Positions 45,875 through 54,483 are shown, counted from the stretch's first letter. The stretch is 64,000 nt of DNA from Gillisella vitis (GCA_009744235.1 WPHV01000001.1:496001-560000); one strand, 5' to 3'. The notes: generated by a model from the sequence alone, not told the origin. Numbers and translations: made by a program.

Positions 45875-46555
45875 ATGGGTGTACCGCATGCACAGCAAGG
45901 CCTTCAGGCACGTCGCATCAACCGACGACGGACACGGTTTTCAAGAAATCGGATTCATCTGATTGCAAAACGAAGCCTCGACATCCTGATCTCGATCAGC
46001 GCATTGACGATCTTGCTGCCGTTTCTGCTGTCGGTCGCCGCGCTGATCAAGCTCACCTCCCCTGGCCCGGTCCTGTTTCGGCAAATGCGCTGGGGCCGCG
46101 ACCAGCAAAAAATCCGCATCTACAAATTCCGCACCATGTATACTGCGGAATGTGACGATAGCGGCGTGCGGCAAACCACCGAAAACGATCCCCGGATTAC
46201 AGTGGTCGGTGCGGTCCTGCGGCGCACCAATATCGACGAACTCCCGCAATTACTGAATGTGTTGAAAGGCGACATGTCGCTGGTCGGGCCGCGCTGCCAC
46301 GCGATCGGCATGTTGGCCGCTGGCATGCCCTATGAGGATCTGGTCGCGGACTATCATCACCGTCATCAGGTTAAGCCGGGTCTCACCGGCCTTGCCCAGA
46401 TGCGCGGCCTGCGTGGACCAACCGGTTCCGCCGCCAAAGCCCGCGCCCGCATCGCCGCCGATCTGTTTTATGTGGATAATTTTTCGTTCTGGCTCGATAT
46501 CAAGATCATCCTCGGCACGATCCATTCCGAACTGACCTGCGGCAAAGGCTTTTAA
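45875..46555 (+). CDS. Undecaprenyl-phosphate sugar transferase (ExoY-like)
   Basis: A 226-residue polyprenyl-phosphate glycosyl-1-phosphate transferase, which loads the first sugar of a polysaccharide repeat onto the lipid carrier. A membrane segment ([24 protein letters not shown]) is followed by the catalytic part: [47 protein letters not shown] and [19 protein letters not shown] lies upstream of the ATG. No other polysaccharide genes are adjacent, so the polymer is not identified. A CtrA box upstream suggests cell-cycle control. Confidence 0.93.
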   Translation: MGVPHAQQGLQARRINRRRTRFSRNRIHLIAKRSLDILISISALTILLPFLLSVAALIKLTSPGPVLFRQMRWGRDQQKIRIYKFRTMYTAECDDSGVRQTTENDPRITVVGAVLRRTNIDELPQLLNVLKGDMSLVGPRCHAIGMLAAGMPYEDLVADYHHRHQVKPGLTGLAQMRGLRGPTGSAAKARARIAADLFYVDNFSFWLDIKIILGTIHSELTCGKGF

Positions 46556-47107
46556 AGAGAAGGACCTCACCTGATCTGGCCGGAATTATTCGGTAAAATC
46601 ACCGCCTGCAGTGAGAGGAACTGCAAATTCTTTCCATATTCGACAAATTTGTCTCGAAAAAACGCAAGGTCGCGACGCGCCGCCCAGCGGCCAAGTCCGT
46701 TAAAGCGCCCTCTTGGTGCCATTGATTCGCACTGCATCGAGCCAAAAGCCAAAAGCTGTCAAGTCAGAACGCTCGGACGATCACGAATTATTAAATTCAA
46801 ACCCTGGGATTTCACCAGGATCAAACTTTACGCAAATTTTCTTGAGTAGAAACCAATTAGGATAGACAGCTTAACGGCAATAAATTTTGCGATAAACGAT
46901 ATATATACATAAAATTGGTGATTTCAAACTTGATAGCGGCTTGTCAGAGTGTCGTCTTCATCCGAAAACGCCGTTTCTACGTGACATCAGCAGTCTTGGC
47001 CAAGTCCCTAAAATTCTTATCAAATTGTTACCCGGTGCTTAGGTAATTTTTAAAGGTGCGGCGTTAGATTTCTGGTCTGTGGTCTTGAGTTTGTATTAGA
47101 GAGTCCA
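46556..47107. other. AT-rich intergenic region upstream of sciP
   Basis: No gene or terminator with good support is seen in these 552 bases. Two GANTC methylation sites occur, at 46724-46728 and at 47101-47105 immediately before the sciP start codon. The segment 46840-46930 is very AT-rich. Confidence 0.5.
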
Positions 47108-47383
47108 ATGACCGAAACGATACGCCCGCGAGTTAAATATGTTATCGGCCCTGACGGCAGTCCGTTGACAATTGCCGACCTGCCGCCAGCAAACACCCGT
47201 CGCTGGGTCATCCGCCGCAAGGCGGAGGTTGTGGCTGCCGTGCGCGGTGGCCTGTTGAGCCTTGAAGAAGCGTGCGAACGCTACACGCTGACCGTGGAGG
47301 AATTCCTGTCATGGCAGGCCTCCATCAATGACCATGGTTTGCAGGGTTTGAGAACGACCCGTATCCAGCAATACCGTCATTAA
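47108..47383 (+). CDS. sciP: CtrA inhibitor SciP (DUF1153)
   Basis: The 91-residue helix-turn-helix protein has the DUF1153 pattern: RVKYVIGPDGSPLTIADLPPANTRRWVIRRKAEVVAAVRGGLLSLEEACERYTLTVEEFLSW. In Caulobacter SciP binds CtrA and stops it activating transcription in swarmer cells. It lies about 1.5 kb from ctrA on the same strand. A GANTC site touches the start region; the ribosome-binding site is weak. Confidence 0.93.
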   Translation: MTETIRPRVKYVIGPDGSPLTIADLPPANTRRWVIRRKAEVVAAVRGGLLSLEEACERYTLTVEEFLSWQASINDHGLQGLRTTRIQQYRH

Positions 47384-47477
47384 CACCAGACAGGGCCTGG
47401 GATTGGGGCCGGGCCTGAAGACGAAGGCTCGAAGAGGTCGACCACACCCTCGCCTTGCCAATCCCGCCTTGAGGGAA

Positions 47478-47521
47478 TTGCAAATATCTCAGATGCCTCA
47501 GGGTATTTGAGATATTTGCAA
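47478..47521. repeat. Perfect 14-bp inverted repeat
   Basis: TTGCAAATATCTCA (47478-47491) and TGAGATATTTGCAA (47508-47521) are exact complements with a 16-base spacer. A related TTTGAGATATCTGCA occurs at 50377-50391, upstream side of the chpT terminus. Confidence 0.6.
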
Positions 47522-48018
47522 AAGCACGACAATACCGATTTTAAATATCGCATTGAATAAGGCCAGCGGGGCTACGGCGTATATCCTGGGCAAAGTGCCT
47601 CTGCGATCGGACGTGTTACGCCTCCGTGACAAAGCCAAGCATCTGACCGACACGACGTCCCGTCGATTTTCGTGAGAGATTTAATTTTTCGAATTCGACG
47701 CCCGCCGAATTTGCCCCAGGCAACTCCCTTAAGCTTCTTCAGCCTTCGGTTAATCCAGACGCCTTCCCCGTCACCACAGGACATTGGGATGTGAATGGTT
47801 TTCACGGGAAACTGCTGTCCCCTCACCTATCACAGATGTCGGTTTCATAGGGGATCGGTCCGGATATTGGACCGAACCGTGGACCGTGTGGGGAACTCCG
47901 ATGCAAAACGCTGATTATCGCAGCGGGCGAGCGAAGGTTTTTTGCATGATGCCGCCGTGGGCATCCTTAATCGGGCAAATAACTGAAAAAATAAATATCA
48001 TATGGTCGCGGATGAAAA

Positions 48019-48044
48019 GGCCGTTCCATTCCATGTGAACGGCC
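48019..48044 (-). terminator. Probable terminator of fliJ
   Basis: GGCCGTTC and GAACGGCC form an eight-bp stem around CATTCCATGT; on the minus strand TTTTC follows. It is 74 bases after the fliJ stop codon. Confidence 0.55.
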
Positions 48045-48117
48045 AGGCAATGAAACCATCATCGAGCAGGTCCCATTCCCTGCCTGCCTTTGTCATCTAC
48101 GATCAGGATCTTCGCCG

Positions 48118-48468
48118 TTAAGCGCGAGCCCGCTGCTGGCTGTCGCGCTCTTCCAACGCAGCTGCCTTGGCATGTTCAGCCTCGGCCAGTTCCAGTGACA
48201 GTTCCGCGGCATCTTGCTGAACCTTCAGCTCGCGAATCGAATCCTGCAGGTTATCGGCACGCTGGCGGGCGGCCTTTGCAAAAGTCGGATAGGCGAAATG
48301 CGAAGCATCCGTGATGCCCGCTTTTTTTTCTTCCAGAGAAATCTGATTCTCCAGTTCCTTGGCCATACGTTCAAATTCAGACATCATTAACTGCAATTGT
48401 TGCAGCTGCCGACGCTTCTCGGTAACCTGAAATGCCTTCAGGCGAACTAGGCTGTCACGCGACTTCAT
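48118..48468 (-). CDS. fliJ: FliJ-like flagellar export chaperone
   Basis: A 116-residue, almost wholly helical coiled-coil protein: SLVRLKAFQVTEKRRQLQQLQLMMSEFERMAKELENQI and so on, the FliJ pattern of a general chaperone for flagellar type III export. The ATG at 48468 starts MKSRDSLVRLKAFQ; upstream starts reach into the shared promoter region. It is divergent from ctrA, the same arrangement as in other Rhizobiaceae, and flagellar genes are classic CtrA targets. Confidence 0.85.
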   Translation of the reverse strand: MKSRDSLVRLKAFQVTEKRRQLQQLQLMMSEFERMAKELENQISLEEKKAGITDASHFAYPTFAKAARQRADNLQDSIRELKVQQDAAELSLELAEAEHAKAAALEERDSQQRARA

Positions 48469-48679
48469 ACGCAATACTCCCGTGATGCGAGACATCCCGC
48501 CGTCACTCTGTTTTGACATCGCCCGCTGACATTTAAACGAATCACCGCGAAAAAATCTCACGGCGTTAACAAAAAACTACCTTTGGTAACCTTTCGTTTA
48601 CGGGCATCGTTAATGATAAGGGAGATCTTTTAAAGGTCGGTAAATGCCCGGGTCCAAAATGCAGGACAATGACAATGAT

Positions 48680-48808
48680 GAGTCAATTGAATCGCTTAAG
48701 GGGTTTTCTTCCCTTTTCGATTCATCTGTGGCGATGAGAAAATAACATATGAATCAGGAGGCTAGGCATTATGCTTAATAAATTCGTTACACCTTGCCAG
48801 AGTGAATC
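48680..48808. promoter_or_regulatory. Cluster of five GANTC methylation sites
   Basis: GANTC, the site of the cell-cycle methyltransferase CcrM, occurs at 48680, 48689, 48719, 48751 and 48804. About one in 256 bases would be expected by chance. In Caulobacter the P1 promoter of ctrA is switched by methylation of such a site. Confidence 0.7.
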
Positions 48809-48816
48809 AGAATTTG

Positions 48817-48824
48817 TTAACCAT
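48817..48824 (+). promoter_or_regulatory. CtrA half-site TTAACCAT
   Basis: An exact TTAACCAT lies 90 bases before the ctrA start codon. It could serve for autoregulation. Confidence 0.5.
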
Positions 48825-48913
48825 TTGGTGGCAGCCTTCAAATCAGGCAACGACTGGATCCGTATCGCGTAGTGGGCCATTCAGACCTTTCGGCGGCGGT
48901 AAAGGGGATAATT

Positions 48914-49615
48914 ATGCGGGTTCTACTCATCGAAGACGACAGCGCCACAGCGCAGAGCATCGAACTGATGCTCAAGTCCGAAAGTTTTAACGTCTACACC
49001 ACCGATCTCGGTGAGGAAGGCGTCGACCTCGGGAAACTATACGACTACGACATCATCCTGCTGGACCTCAATCTTCCCGACATGTCGGGTTACGAGGTTT
49101 TGAGAACGCTTCGCCTGTCCAAGGTCAAGACACCGATCCTCATCTTGTCCGGCATGGCCGGCATCGAGGACAAGGTTCGCGGTCTCGGCTTCGGCGCTGA
49201 CGATTACATGACAAAGCCGTTCCACAAGGACGAGCTTGTTGCCCGCATCCATGCGATCGTTCGTCGTTCCAAGGGCCATGCCCAGTCGATCATCATCACC
49301 GGCGAACTGATCGTCAATCTCGACGCCAAAACCGTCGAAGTTGGTGGCCAGCGCGTTCACCTGACCGGCAAGGAATACCAGATGCTGGAGCTGCTTTCGC
49401 TCCGCAAGGGTACCACGCTGACCAAGGAAATGTTCCTTAACCATCTCTATGGTGGCATGGACGAGCCGGAACTGAAAATCATCGACGTGTTCATCTGCAA
49501 GCTTCGCAAGAAGCTGGCCAATGCCGCCGGTGGTGCAAACTATATCGAAACCGTCTGGGGCCGTGGCTATGTGCTGCGCGAACCCGACAGTGCCGAATAT
49601 ATGGAAACGGCCTGA
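48914..49615 (+). CDS. ctrA: Cell-cycle master regulator CtrA
   Basis: CtrA is the essential OmpR-type response regulator that controls replication, division and motility in alphaproteobacteria. The 233-residue protein starts [20 protein letters not shown] and has the phospho-acceptor Asp51 (ILLDLNLPD), Lys in YMTKPFH and a winged-helix domain with [35 protein letters not shown]...[17 protein letters not shown] precedes the ATG at 48914. Partners SciP and ChpT are encoded on either side. It ends at the terminator 49706-49736. Confidence 0.98.
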   Translation: MRVLLIEDDSATAQSIELMLKSESFNVYTTDLGEEGVDLGKLYDYDIILLDLNLPDMSGYEVLRTLRLSKVKTPILILSGMAGIEDKVRGLGFGADDYMTKPFHKDELVARIHAIVRRSKGHAQSIIITGELIVNLDAKTVEVGGQRVHLTGKEYQMLELLSLRKGTTLTKEMFLNHLYGGMDEPELKIIDVFICKLRKKLANAAGGANYIETVWGRGYVLREPDSAEYMETA

Positions 49616-49705
49616 CACCGGTTTGTCGTTACAACGGGGCGTTATTCGTAACGCCTCGCCGTAAATCCCCACCTGTGCCACTCCCGCGCGAGATCGTATG
49701 ATCTC

Positions 49706-49736
49706 AAAAAAGTCCCTGCATTGCCGGGACTTTTTT
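49706..49736 (+). terminator. Terminator of ctrA
   Basis: AGTCCC and GGGACT form a stem flanked by A6 on the left and T6 on the right, so it may also work on the other strand. A second small palindrome, GAGATC-GTAT-GATCTC, lies just before it at 49690-49705. Confidence 0.85.
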
Positions 49737-49859
49737 GCGTTGAAGAAAATGGATTGCTGTGACCCGCGACAATGGGGACAGACCATGCATTGAGAGAATC
49801 GGACCGAACGTTAACAACCGATTTTCGGATAAATCCGCCATGTCTGGAATGATTCGGGA

Positions 49860-50219
49860 TCAGGCGGCTTCGCGGTCACTGAACACTTCGGTCAGTGTTT
49901 TACGGTCGAAGGGCTTCAGCAGGAAATCGCTGGCTCCGGCCCGTTTGCCTTGCATCATGTGTTTCAGGTCGGCTTCGATGACGCAATAGAAGATCCGCAC
50001 CGTTTTGCCCTCCGGCATGGCCCGGATATTGGTGATCAGTCCAAGCGCGCCTTCCAGACCCGAGTCAACGATGATCACATGCGGTAATTGTGTTTCGCAA
50101 GCCAGCATCGCCTCGCGCGCCGTGGATGCTTCCGTCACTCCAAAACCCAGTTCGGACAGAATTTTACGGCCAACCTTACGAACGATATCTGACGAGTCAG
50201 CAATGATCAGGTTCTTCAT
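49860..50219 (-). CDS. Single-domain response regulator (receiver only)
   Basis: A 119-residue CheY-like receiver with Asp52 (VIIVDSGLEG) and Lys102 (FLLKPFD). Two features are unusual: the N-terminal acidic pair is reduced to one Asp (IIADSSD), and the switch Thr/Ser near residue 79 appears to be replaced by Cys or Val (IFYCVIEAD). It lies between ctrA and chpT, opposite to ctrA and in the same direction as chpT. That position suggests a role in the CtrA phosphorelay, yet the sequence does not match CpdR or DivK closely. Confidence 0.85.
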   Translation of the reverse strand: MKNLIIADSSDIVRKVGRKILSELGFGVTEASTAREAMLACETQLPHVIIVDSGLEGALGLITNIRAMPEGKTVRIFYCVIEADLKHMMQGKRAGASDFLLKPFDRKTLTEVFSDREAA

Positions 50220-50505
50220 GCCGATCCCCTTTCGATGCCCATGGACCTTGCTTAAACATCAAAAAGATTAAGCAATTTTCCAAAAGAGCAAGCGGCGCGC
50301 CCCGTGCACCGCGTCTTTACCCATTGTCGCCGCATCCCGCGGTCTGACTTTGCCCATATTTCAAACCCCCAATGGATTTGAGATATCTGCACTATCTTTA
50401 TGGTAAATCCAGAATACTAAGGAAACATTACCCGTATCTGGTGGAAACGGAAAGCGGCGCCCGAAGCCTGAGACACCGGGCGCCGTCGAGCATCTTTATG
50501 CGTGA

Positions 50506-51156
50506 TCAGCCGGCCGCAACTGATTCGGCGGTGAAGATAATTTCGCCTTCACCGATGCTGTATTTCAGCTCCATCGATGATTCGTCGGCCAGCAACACGG
50601 TGTAATAGGGCTGGATGGAATGGGCATCGACGGCTTCTTCCATCTGGCCATTGCAGATTTCGGCGAATTTCGGCGGCACACGCAGCATACGGCCCTTGGC
50701 GACGATGGTAAATTTCGCGTCATATTCCGGATTTTCCAGCGTCACATCCAGCGAGCCGCCGCGTGGAATGGCGCCGTAAGCCACCAGCATCAGGTTCATC
50801 AGCAGTTTGACCCGGTTCTTGGCGATAATGGCGCGCGGGCCATTCCAGGTGATTTCAGTTTTCTTTTCGGCGGCGGCGAAATCCTTGACGGCTTTCTCGG
50901 CCTCGCCGGTATCGATCGACGCGCCGACCGAGCCGGAGGCGCCAAACGCCAGCCGGGCAAATTTCAACCGAACCGAAGCATTCAGCGCGCTGGTGCGAAT
51001 CAGGTCCATGGCATCGGCATCCGCCCCGCCTTCATCCAGCAGTTCCAGCCCGTTATTGATGGCACCAACCGGCGAAATGACATCATGGCAGACACGGCTG
51101 CACAGCAGTGCCGCCAGATCAGGTCCGGCCAGCGTTAGGTTCACGTTCTTGAGCAT
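50506..51156 (-). CDS. chpT: Histidine phosphotransferase ChpT
   Basis: ChpT passes phosphate from the sensor kinase CckA to CtrA and CpdR. The 216-residue protein has the phospho-acceptor helix LLCSRVCHDVISPVGAINNGLELL with His24, and a degenerate kinase-like C-terminal domain (VKLLMNLMLVAYGAIPRGGSLDV) that does not bind ATP in this family. GAGGAGA lies upstream of the ATG. It is divergent from eipA, and a near-perfect CtrA box lies between them. Confidence 0.94.
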   Translation of the reverse strand: MLKNVNLTLAGPDLAALLCSRVCHDVISPVGAINNGLELLDEGGADADAMDLIRTSALNASVRLKFARLAFGASGSVGASIDTGEAEKAVKDFAAAEKKTEITWNGPRAIIAKNRVKLLMNLMLVAYGAIPRGGSLDVTLENPEYDAKFTIVAKGRMLRVPPKFAEICNGQMEEAVDAHSIQPYYTVLLADESSMELKYSIGEGEIIFTAESVAAG

Positions 51157-51252
51157 CGAATTCTCCTCGACGGCAAAGTCTGTTATCGGCTGAGAGGCAT
51201 AGCTGCCCCATCAAGCCGCATGATGTCGACGCCATAATGACACCATATTTGG

Positions 51253-51267
51253 TAAACCCATTGTTAA
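51253..51267. promoter_or_regulatory. Near-perfect CtrA box between chpT and eipA
   Basis: TAAACCCATTGTTAA matches TTAA-N7-TTAA except for one base (TAAA). It is 68 bases before the eipA start codon and about 96 bases before chpT. In Brucella the eipA promoter has been reported as a CtrA target. Confidence 0.45.
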
Positions 51268-51335
51268 TACGAAGTCATCAAGATGGAAGTCCGGTCTCAT
51301 CAGAGCCGATTCTATTCATATCCGAGGAGGAAGCG

Positions 51336-51923
51336 ATGCGCTTTTCCATCATTCGGGACCTGTTCAGGACCTGGATTGTAACGGCTGGCGTGGTTGCGGC
51401 AAGTGTTGTTTCGCAGCCCGCGACTGCAATGGCGCAGGGCGATCAATATACCATGCAGGAAGTGGTCGATGCGGGCCACTCCTTCTTCGGCTCGACCAGC
51501 GGCGCGCTGGCCAAGGTGATCGAGAAGGCGTTCGGGCAATACGGCCTACCCAATGGCTACATTCTCGGCCAGGAAGGCTCCGGCGCGTTTATTGCCGGCC
51601 TCACCTATGGCGAAGGCACGCTCTATACCAAAAATGCTGGTCAGCACCCCGTCTTCTGGCAGGGGCCGTCGCTCGGCATCGATTACGGTGGCAATGGCAG
51701 CCGCACGATGATGCTGGTCTATAACCTGCCCGCCGTTGGCAGCCTCTACAGCCGCTATGGCGGCGTCAGCGGCTCGGCCTATGTGGTGGCCGGCGTCGGC
51801 ATGACGGCGCTGAAAAACAACAATATGGTTCTGGTCCCGATCCGCACCGGCGTCGGAGCAAGGCTTGGCGTCAATGTCGGCTATCTGAAGCTGACTCAAT
51901 CCTCCACCTGGAACCCCTTCTGA
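51336..51923 (+). CDS. eipA: Envelope integrity protein EipA (DUF1134)
   Basis: A 195-residue periplasmic protein of the DUF1134 family. A signal peptide (residues 1-33, ending PATAMAQ) is followed by the conserved core: TMQEVVDAGHSFFGSTSGALAKVIEKAFGQYGLPNGYILGQEGSGAFIAGLTYGEGTLYTK. In Brucella EipA maintains the cell envelope and is linked to CtrA. GAGGAGG lies five bases before the ATG. It sits in the cell-cycle island next to chpT. Confidence 0.93.
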   Translation: MRFSIIRDLFRTWIVTAGVVAASVVSQPATAMAQGDQYTMQEVVDAGHSFFGSTSGALAKVIEKAFGQYGLPNGYILGQEGSGAFIAGLTYGEGTLYTKNAGQHPVFWQGPSLGIDYGGNGSRTMMLVYNLPAVGSLYSRYGGVSGSAYVVAGVGMTALKNNNMVLVPIRTGVGARLGVNVGYLKLTQSSTWNPF

Positions 51924-52100
51924 CCTCCACCGGCTTGGTTGATGTCAAGTCGGTCCATCGCCCGCAACTGCTGTCTTTGCCTTGCCGTTGTCGAACATCA
52001 ACAGGCTAAGATGGAATGGCGCAGGGTTTTGGTTTACAGAATGTGCATCTGGACCGTCATCTGACACTTTGGGAACCGCTCTAACGGATATGGCACCGCC

Positions 52101-52823
52101 GTGATCGAATACGCCCTGCTCTTTGCATTGGGATTTGCCGCCGCAGCGCTTCTGGCGGCGTTGATCAGCCCTGCCATCCATGGCCGCATCGTTGCCTATA
52201 CAGAACGGCGTCTGCGGGCCACCGCCCCTCTCGGCCCGGAAGAAGTCCGCGCCCAGAAGGACATGGTCCGCGCCGTTTATGCCGCCGAAAATGCGAAACT
52301 GTCCTATGACCTCCGGCGCGAGCGGGAGTATTTCGTCTCCGTCAAGGCCGCCGCCGATCAGGCCCAGGCGGAAGCGGTCCGTGCGCTCGGAGCAGAAGAT
52401 GCTCTGAAGGAGCAGATCCACACCATGAGCAACGAGGCCGGAACGCTCCGCGTCGAACTGCGCCAGAACCAGGCTCAGCTGGAACAGCTGAAAGCCACGC
52501 TACAGCGCCACGAAGCGATGGTCGCCAGCCGCGATCTCGACATCGAGGCGCTAACCGTCAAACTGACCCGCCTGGAGGCGGACCTGGCCGCCCGCAATCG
52601 GGAAACCGCTAGCCACAAGCACCAGACAGAAGACCTGCAACTGCGCCTCCAGGATTTGCGCACCGAACGCGAGACGTTGCGCGACGAGGCCAAGGCCGCC
52701 GCCAGCCGCGCCCAGAAGGCAGAGCAACGGCTTCTCCAGGAGGAAGACAAGGTGCTGCGGCTGGAAGAGCGGCTGGAACGCCAGCAAAAGACCGAAACCC
52801 CTGTGCAACAGGTCGCCAAATGA
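52101..52823 (+). CDS. Hypothetical membrane-anchored coiled-coil protein
   Basis: A 240-residue protein with one N-terminal membrane helix (YALLFALGFAAAALLAALISPAI) and a long Glu/Arg/Gln/Ala-rich coiled coil from about residue 60 to the end. The start is GTG at 52101. Such rod-like membrane proteins often organise the envelope or chromosome, but I recognise no family. Its stop codon overlaps the start of the next gene by four bases (ATGA). Confidence 0.75.
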   Translation: MIEYALLFALGFAAAALLAALISPAIHGRIVAYTERRLRATAPLGPEEVRAQKDMVRAVYAAENAKLSYDLRREREYFVSVKAAADQAQAEAVRALGAEDALKEQIHTMSNEAGTLRVELRQNQAQLEQLKATLQRHEAMVASRDLDIEALTVKLTRLEADLAARNRETASHKHQTEDLQLRLQDLRTERETLRDEAKAAASRAQKAEQRLLQEEDKVLRLEERLERQQKTETPVQQVAK

Positions 52824-53128
52824 GCGAAAGCCGCCCGGACATGCAGCACCCCTCGCCCGAAGCACTCGACACGCTCGCGGACGACTTACGTCAGCGCAGC
52901 GAAGCGCTCAATTCCCGGCTGCTTGCTGGCGATGGTGTCGAGGAAGACGCGGCCCTGCGCGCGCAAATCGCCGAAATTGCCGCCGGGATGATCGTGTTCA
53001 CCGCCCGCAAGGAAGGCGAAGCATCGCCGATTCCGGCCCTGCTGGCACACCCTGTCCTCAGCGCCGATGCGCCGCAACCGCTGCTGGACCGGATCAAGGC
53101 GGTAGCGCCGGATCTTCTGAACGATTGA
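52820..53128 (+). CDS. Hypothetical protein, coupled to the coiled-coil gene
   Basis: A 102-residue, mostly helical acidic protein (HPSPEALDTLADDLRQRSEALNSRLLAGDGV...). No signal peptide, membrane segment or known motif is seen. The four-base overlap with the preceding gene implies coupled translation and perhaps a shared role. Confidence 0.7.
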   Translation: MSESRPDMQHPSPEALDTLADDLRQRSEALNSRLLAGDGVEEDAALRAQIAEIAAGMIVFTARKEGEASPIPALLAHPVLSADAPQPLLDRIKAVAPDLLND

Positions 53129-53175
53129 GCCTATCGCCTCGCAGAACAGGATGGCGCAGCCAGATGAGGGGCCAC

Positions 53176-54015
53176 CTACCCCAATTTTCCCAGCGCCCGC
53201 GCCGCGCTGTGCAGGGCGATGCCGCTGGCGGTGCCGAGGTTGAGGCTGTCGAGTTGCGGTGATTGGGCGATCCGCACGGTCATGAACCGGGCAAGCACGT
53301 CAGCGGGCAGGCCCTCGCCTTCGGTGCCCACCACCAGCGCCAGCCTTTGCCGGCCACCAAGCCCGGCGGCGATATCGCCGATTTCAGTGGTCCCCGAGGG
53401 CGTCAGCGCCGCCACCAGAAAGCCCGCCGTATCCAGCGCCGACAACAGCGCAAGGGCGCTGTGTTCGCGCGCATAGGGCATGGTCAGCACCGAGCCGACC
53501 GAAACCCGCAGCGCCTTACGATACAGCGGGTCGCAACTGGTCTCATCCAGCAGCACCGCATCGGCACAGAAGCCGGTGGCATTGCGAAACATAGAGCCGA
53601 CATTGTCATGATTGGAAATGCCGCAGCCGACCAGAACCAGGGCGCGTTGCGGCAAGCTGGCAATCAGCTGCGTGGCATCGGGCGCGGTGAGCCGGCTGCC
53701 CAGCGCCAGCACGCCACGATGCAGGTGAAAGCCAGCGATTGCATCCAGCACGGCAGCGCTTGCCACGTAGACCGGCAGATCGTCCGGCCATTGGTCAAGA
53801 AGCGGCTGGAGACCCGCCACCCGGTTTTCCAACAGCAGCAGGGCCTCGGCGCGAATGCCGCGCCCAGCTTGATGCGATGCCAGCAACATACGCAGCACAA
53901 CCGTGCCTTCTGCAATGAACCGGCCCTCACGCCCGGTCAGGTCGCGCTCGCGGATATTGCTAAAGGCAGCGATGCGCGGGTCCTGCGGATCGGTGATGGT
54001 GACGAACTGGACCAT
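53176..54015 (-). CDS. TrmH/SpoU-family RNA 2'-O-methyltransferase
   Basis: A 279-residue enzyme of the knotted SPOUT class that methylates a ribose in rRNA or tRNA with S-adenosylmethionine. The three motifs are present: NHDNVGSMFRNATGF (motif 1), LVVGTEGEGLPADVL (motif 2) and LDSLNLGTASGIALHSAARAL (motif 3). The ATG at 54015 avoids overlap with the upstream gene; one at 54042 would overlap it. The exact RNA target cannot be told. Confidence 0.9.
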   Translation of the reverse strand: MVQFVTITDPQDPRIAAFSNIRERDLTGREGRFIAEGTVVLRMLLASHQAGRGIRAEALLLLENRVAGLQPLLDQWPDDLPVYVASAAVLDAIAGFHLHRGVLALGSRLTAPDATQLIASLPQRALVLVGCGISNHDNVGSMFRNATGFCADAVLLDETSCDPLYRKALRVSVGSVLTMPYAREHSALALLSALDTAGFLVAALTPSGTTEIGDIAAGLGGRQRLALVVGTEGEGLPADVLARFMTVRIAQSPQLDSLNLGTASGIALHSAARALGKLG

Positions 54016-54022
54016 GCTCGGC

Positions 54023-54403
54023 CTATTGCGTGATCGCGACATCCGCGATCATCCGGCCCACTGACAGGTCAAACACATAGGCCTTGGACTGGCCTTCGGC
54101 TGTGGTCCCATAAAACAGGATCTGCGTGCCTGACAGCGCTGTGGAGGTCACTTTGAAACCGGCGGGCAGGCGGGCAGCCAGTGTCAAGGGCTGATCGGAG
54201 GGGATGGTAATGCCACCGGCCTGCGTCTTTTCCGGGGTTGGGCTGTTCTTGACCTTGTAGACAACGGCGGCCAACACCGCCATAAGGCTGACAAACATGA
54301 TGGCCGCCGAGACGAGTTGCAAACGCACCATCTTGCGGCGAACTTTTTCGAGCACCGGATCGAGCGGCTTGTCTTTCTGTTCGTCGGTCTCGACTTGGCT
54401 CAT
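54023..54403 (-). CDS. DUF6476 single-pass membrane protein
   Basis: A 126-residue protein with a basic cytoplasmic N-terminus, one membrane helix (LVSAAIMFVSLMAVLAAVVY) and an extracytoplasmic domain (TLAARLPAGFKVTSTALSGTQILFYG). It is found divergent from rluD and beside the methyltransferase in many Rhizobiales. Function unknown. It ends seven bases before the methyltransferase start, so they form one transcript. Confidence 0.8.
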   Translation of the reverse strand: MSQVETDEQKDKPLDPVLEKVRRKMVRLQLVSAAIMFVSLMAVLAAVVYKVKNSPTPEKTQAGGITIPSDQPLTLAARLPAGFKVTSTALSGTQILFYGTTAEGQSKAYVFDLSVGRMIADVAITQ

Positions 54404-54483
54404 GAAACTTAAACCTTTCCCTGATGGAGCTGCTCTGCCGCCCATTGGGCCTCGGCCACAAGGGCCGAAAGACAGGATGCGCT

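Larger units (their letters stand above)
47384..48117. other. Long intergenic region between sciP and fliJ with a large inverted repeat
   Basis: In 734 bases I find no supported gene. It holds a perfect 14-bp inverted repeat at 47478-47521, a small hairpin TCGGTCC/GGACCGA at 47855-47875, and the fliJ terminator at 48019-48044. A frame on the minus strand at 47572-47826 lacks a ribosome-binding site and motif. A small RNA is possible. Confidence 0.5.
48469..48913. promoter_or_regulatory. Shared fliJ-ctrA regulatory region
   Basis: The 445 bases between the divergent fliJ and ctrA genes hold five GANTC sites (48680-48808), an exact TTAACCAT CtrA half-site (48817-48824) and a degenerate full box GTAACCTTTCGTTTA (48586-48600). 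This fits a ctrA promoter controlled by DNA methylation and by CtrA itself. Confidence 0.65.

Noticed and set aside
47572..47826. 84-codon minus-strand frame between sciP and fliJ
   Set aside because: No ribosome-binding site and no recognisable domain; residue composition looks non-coding.
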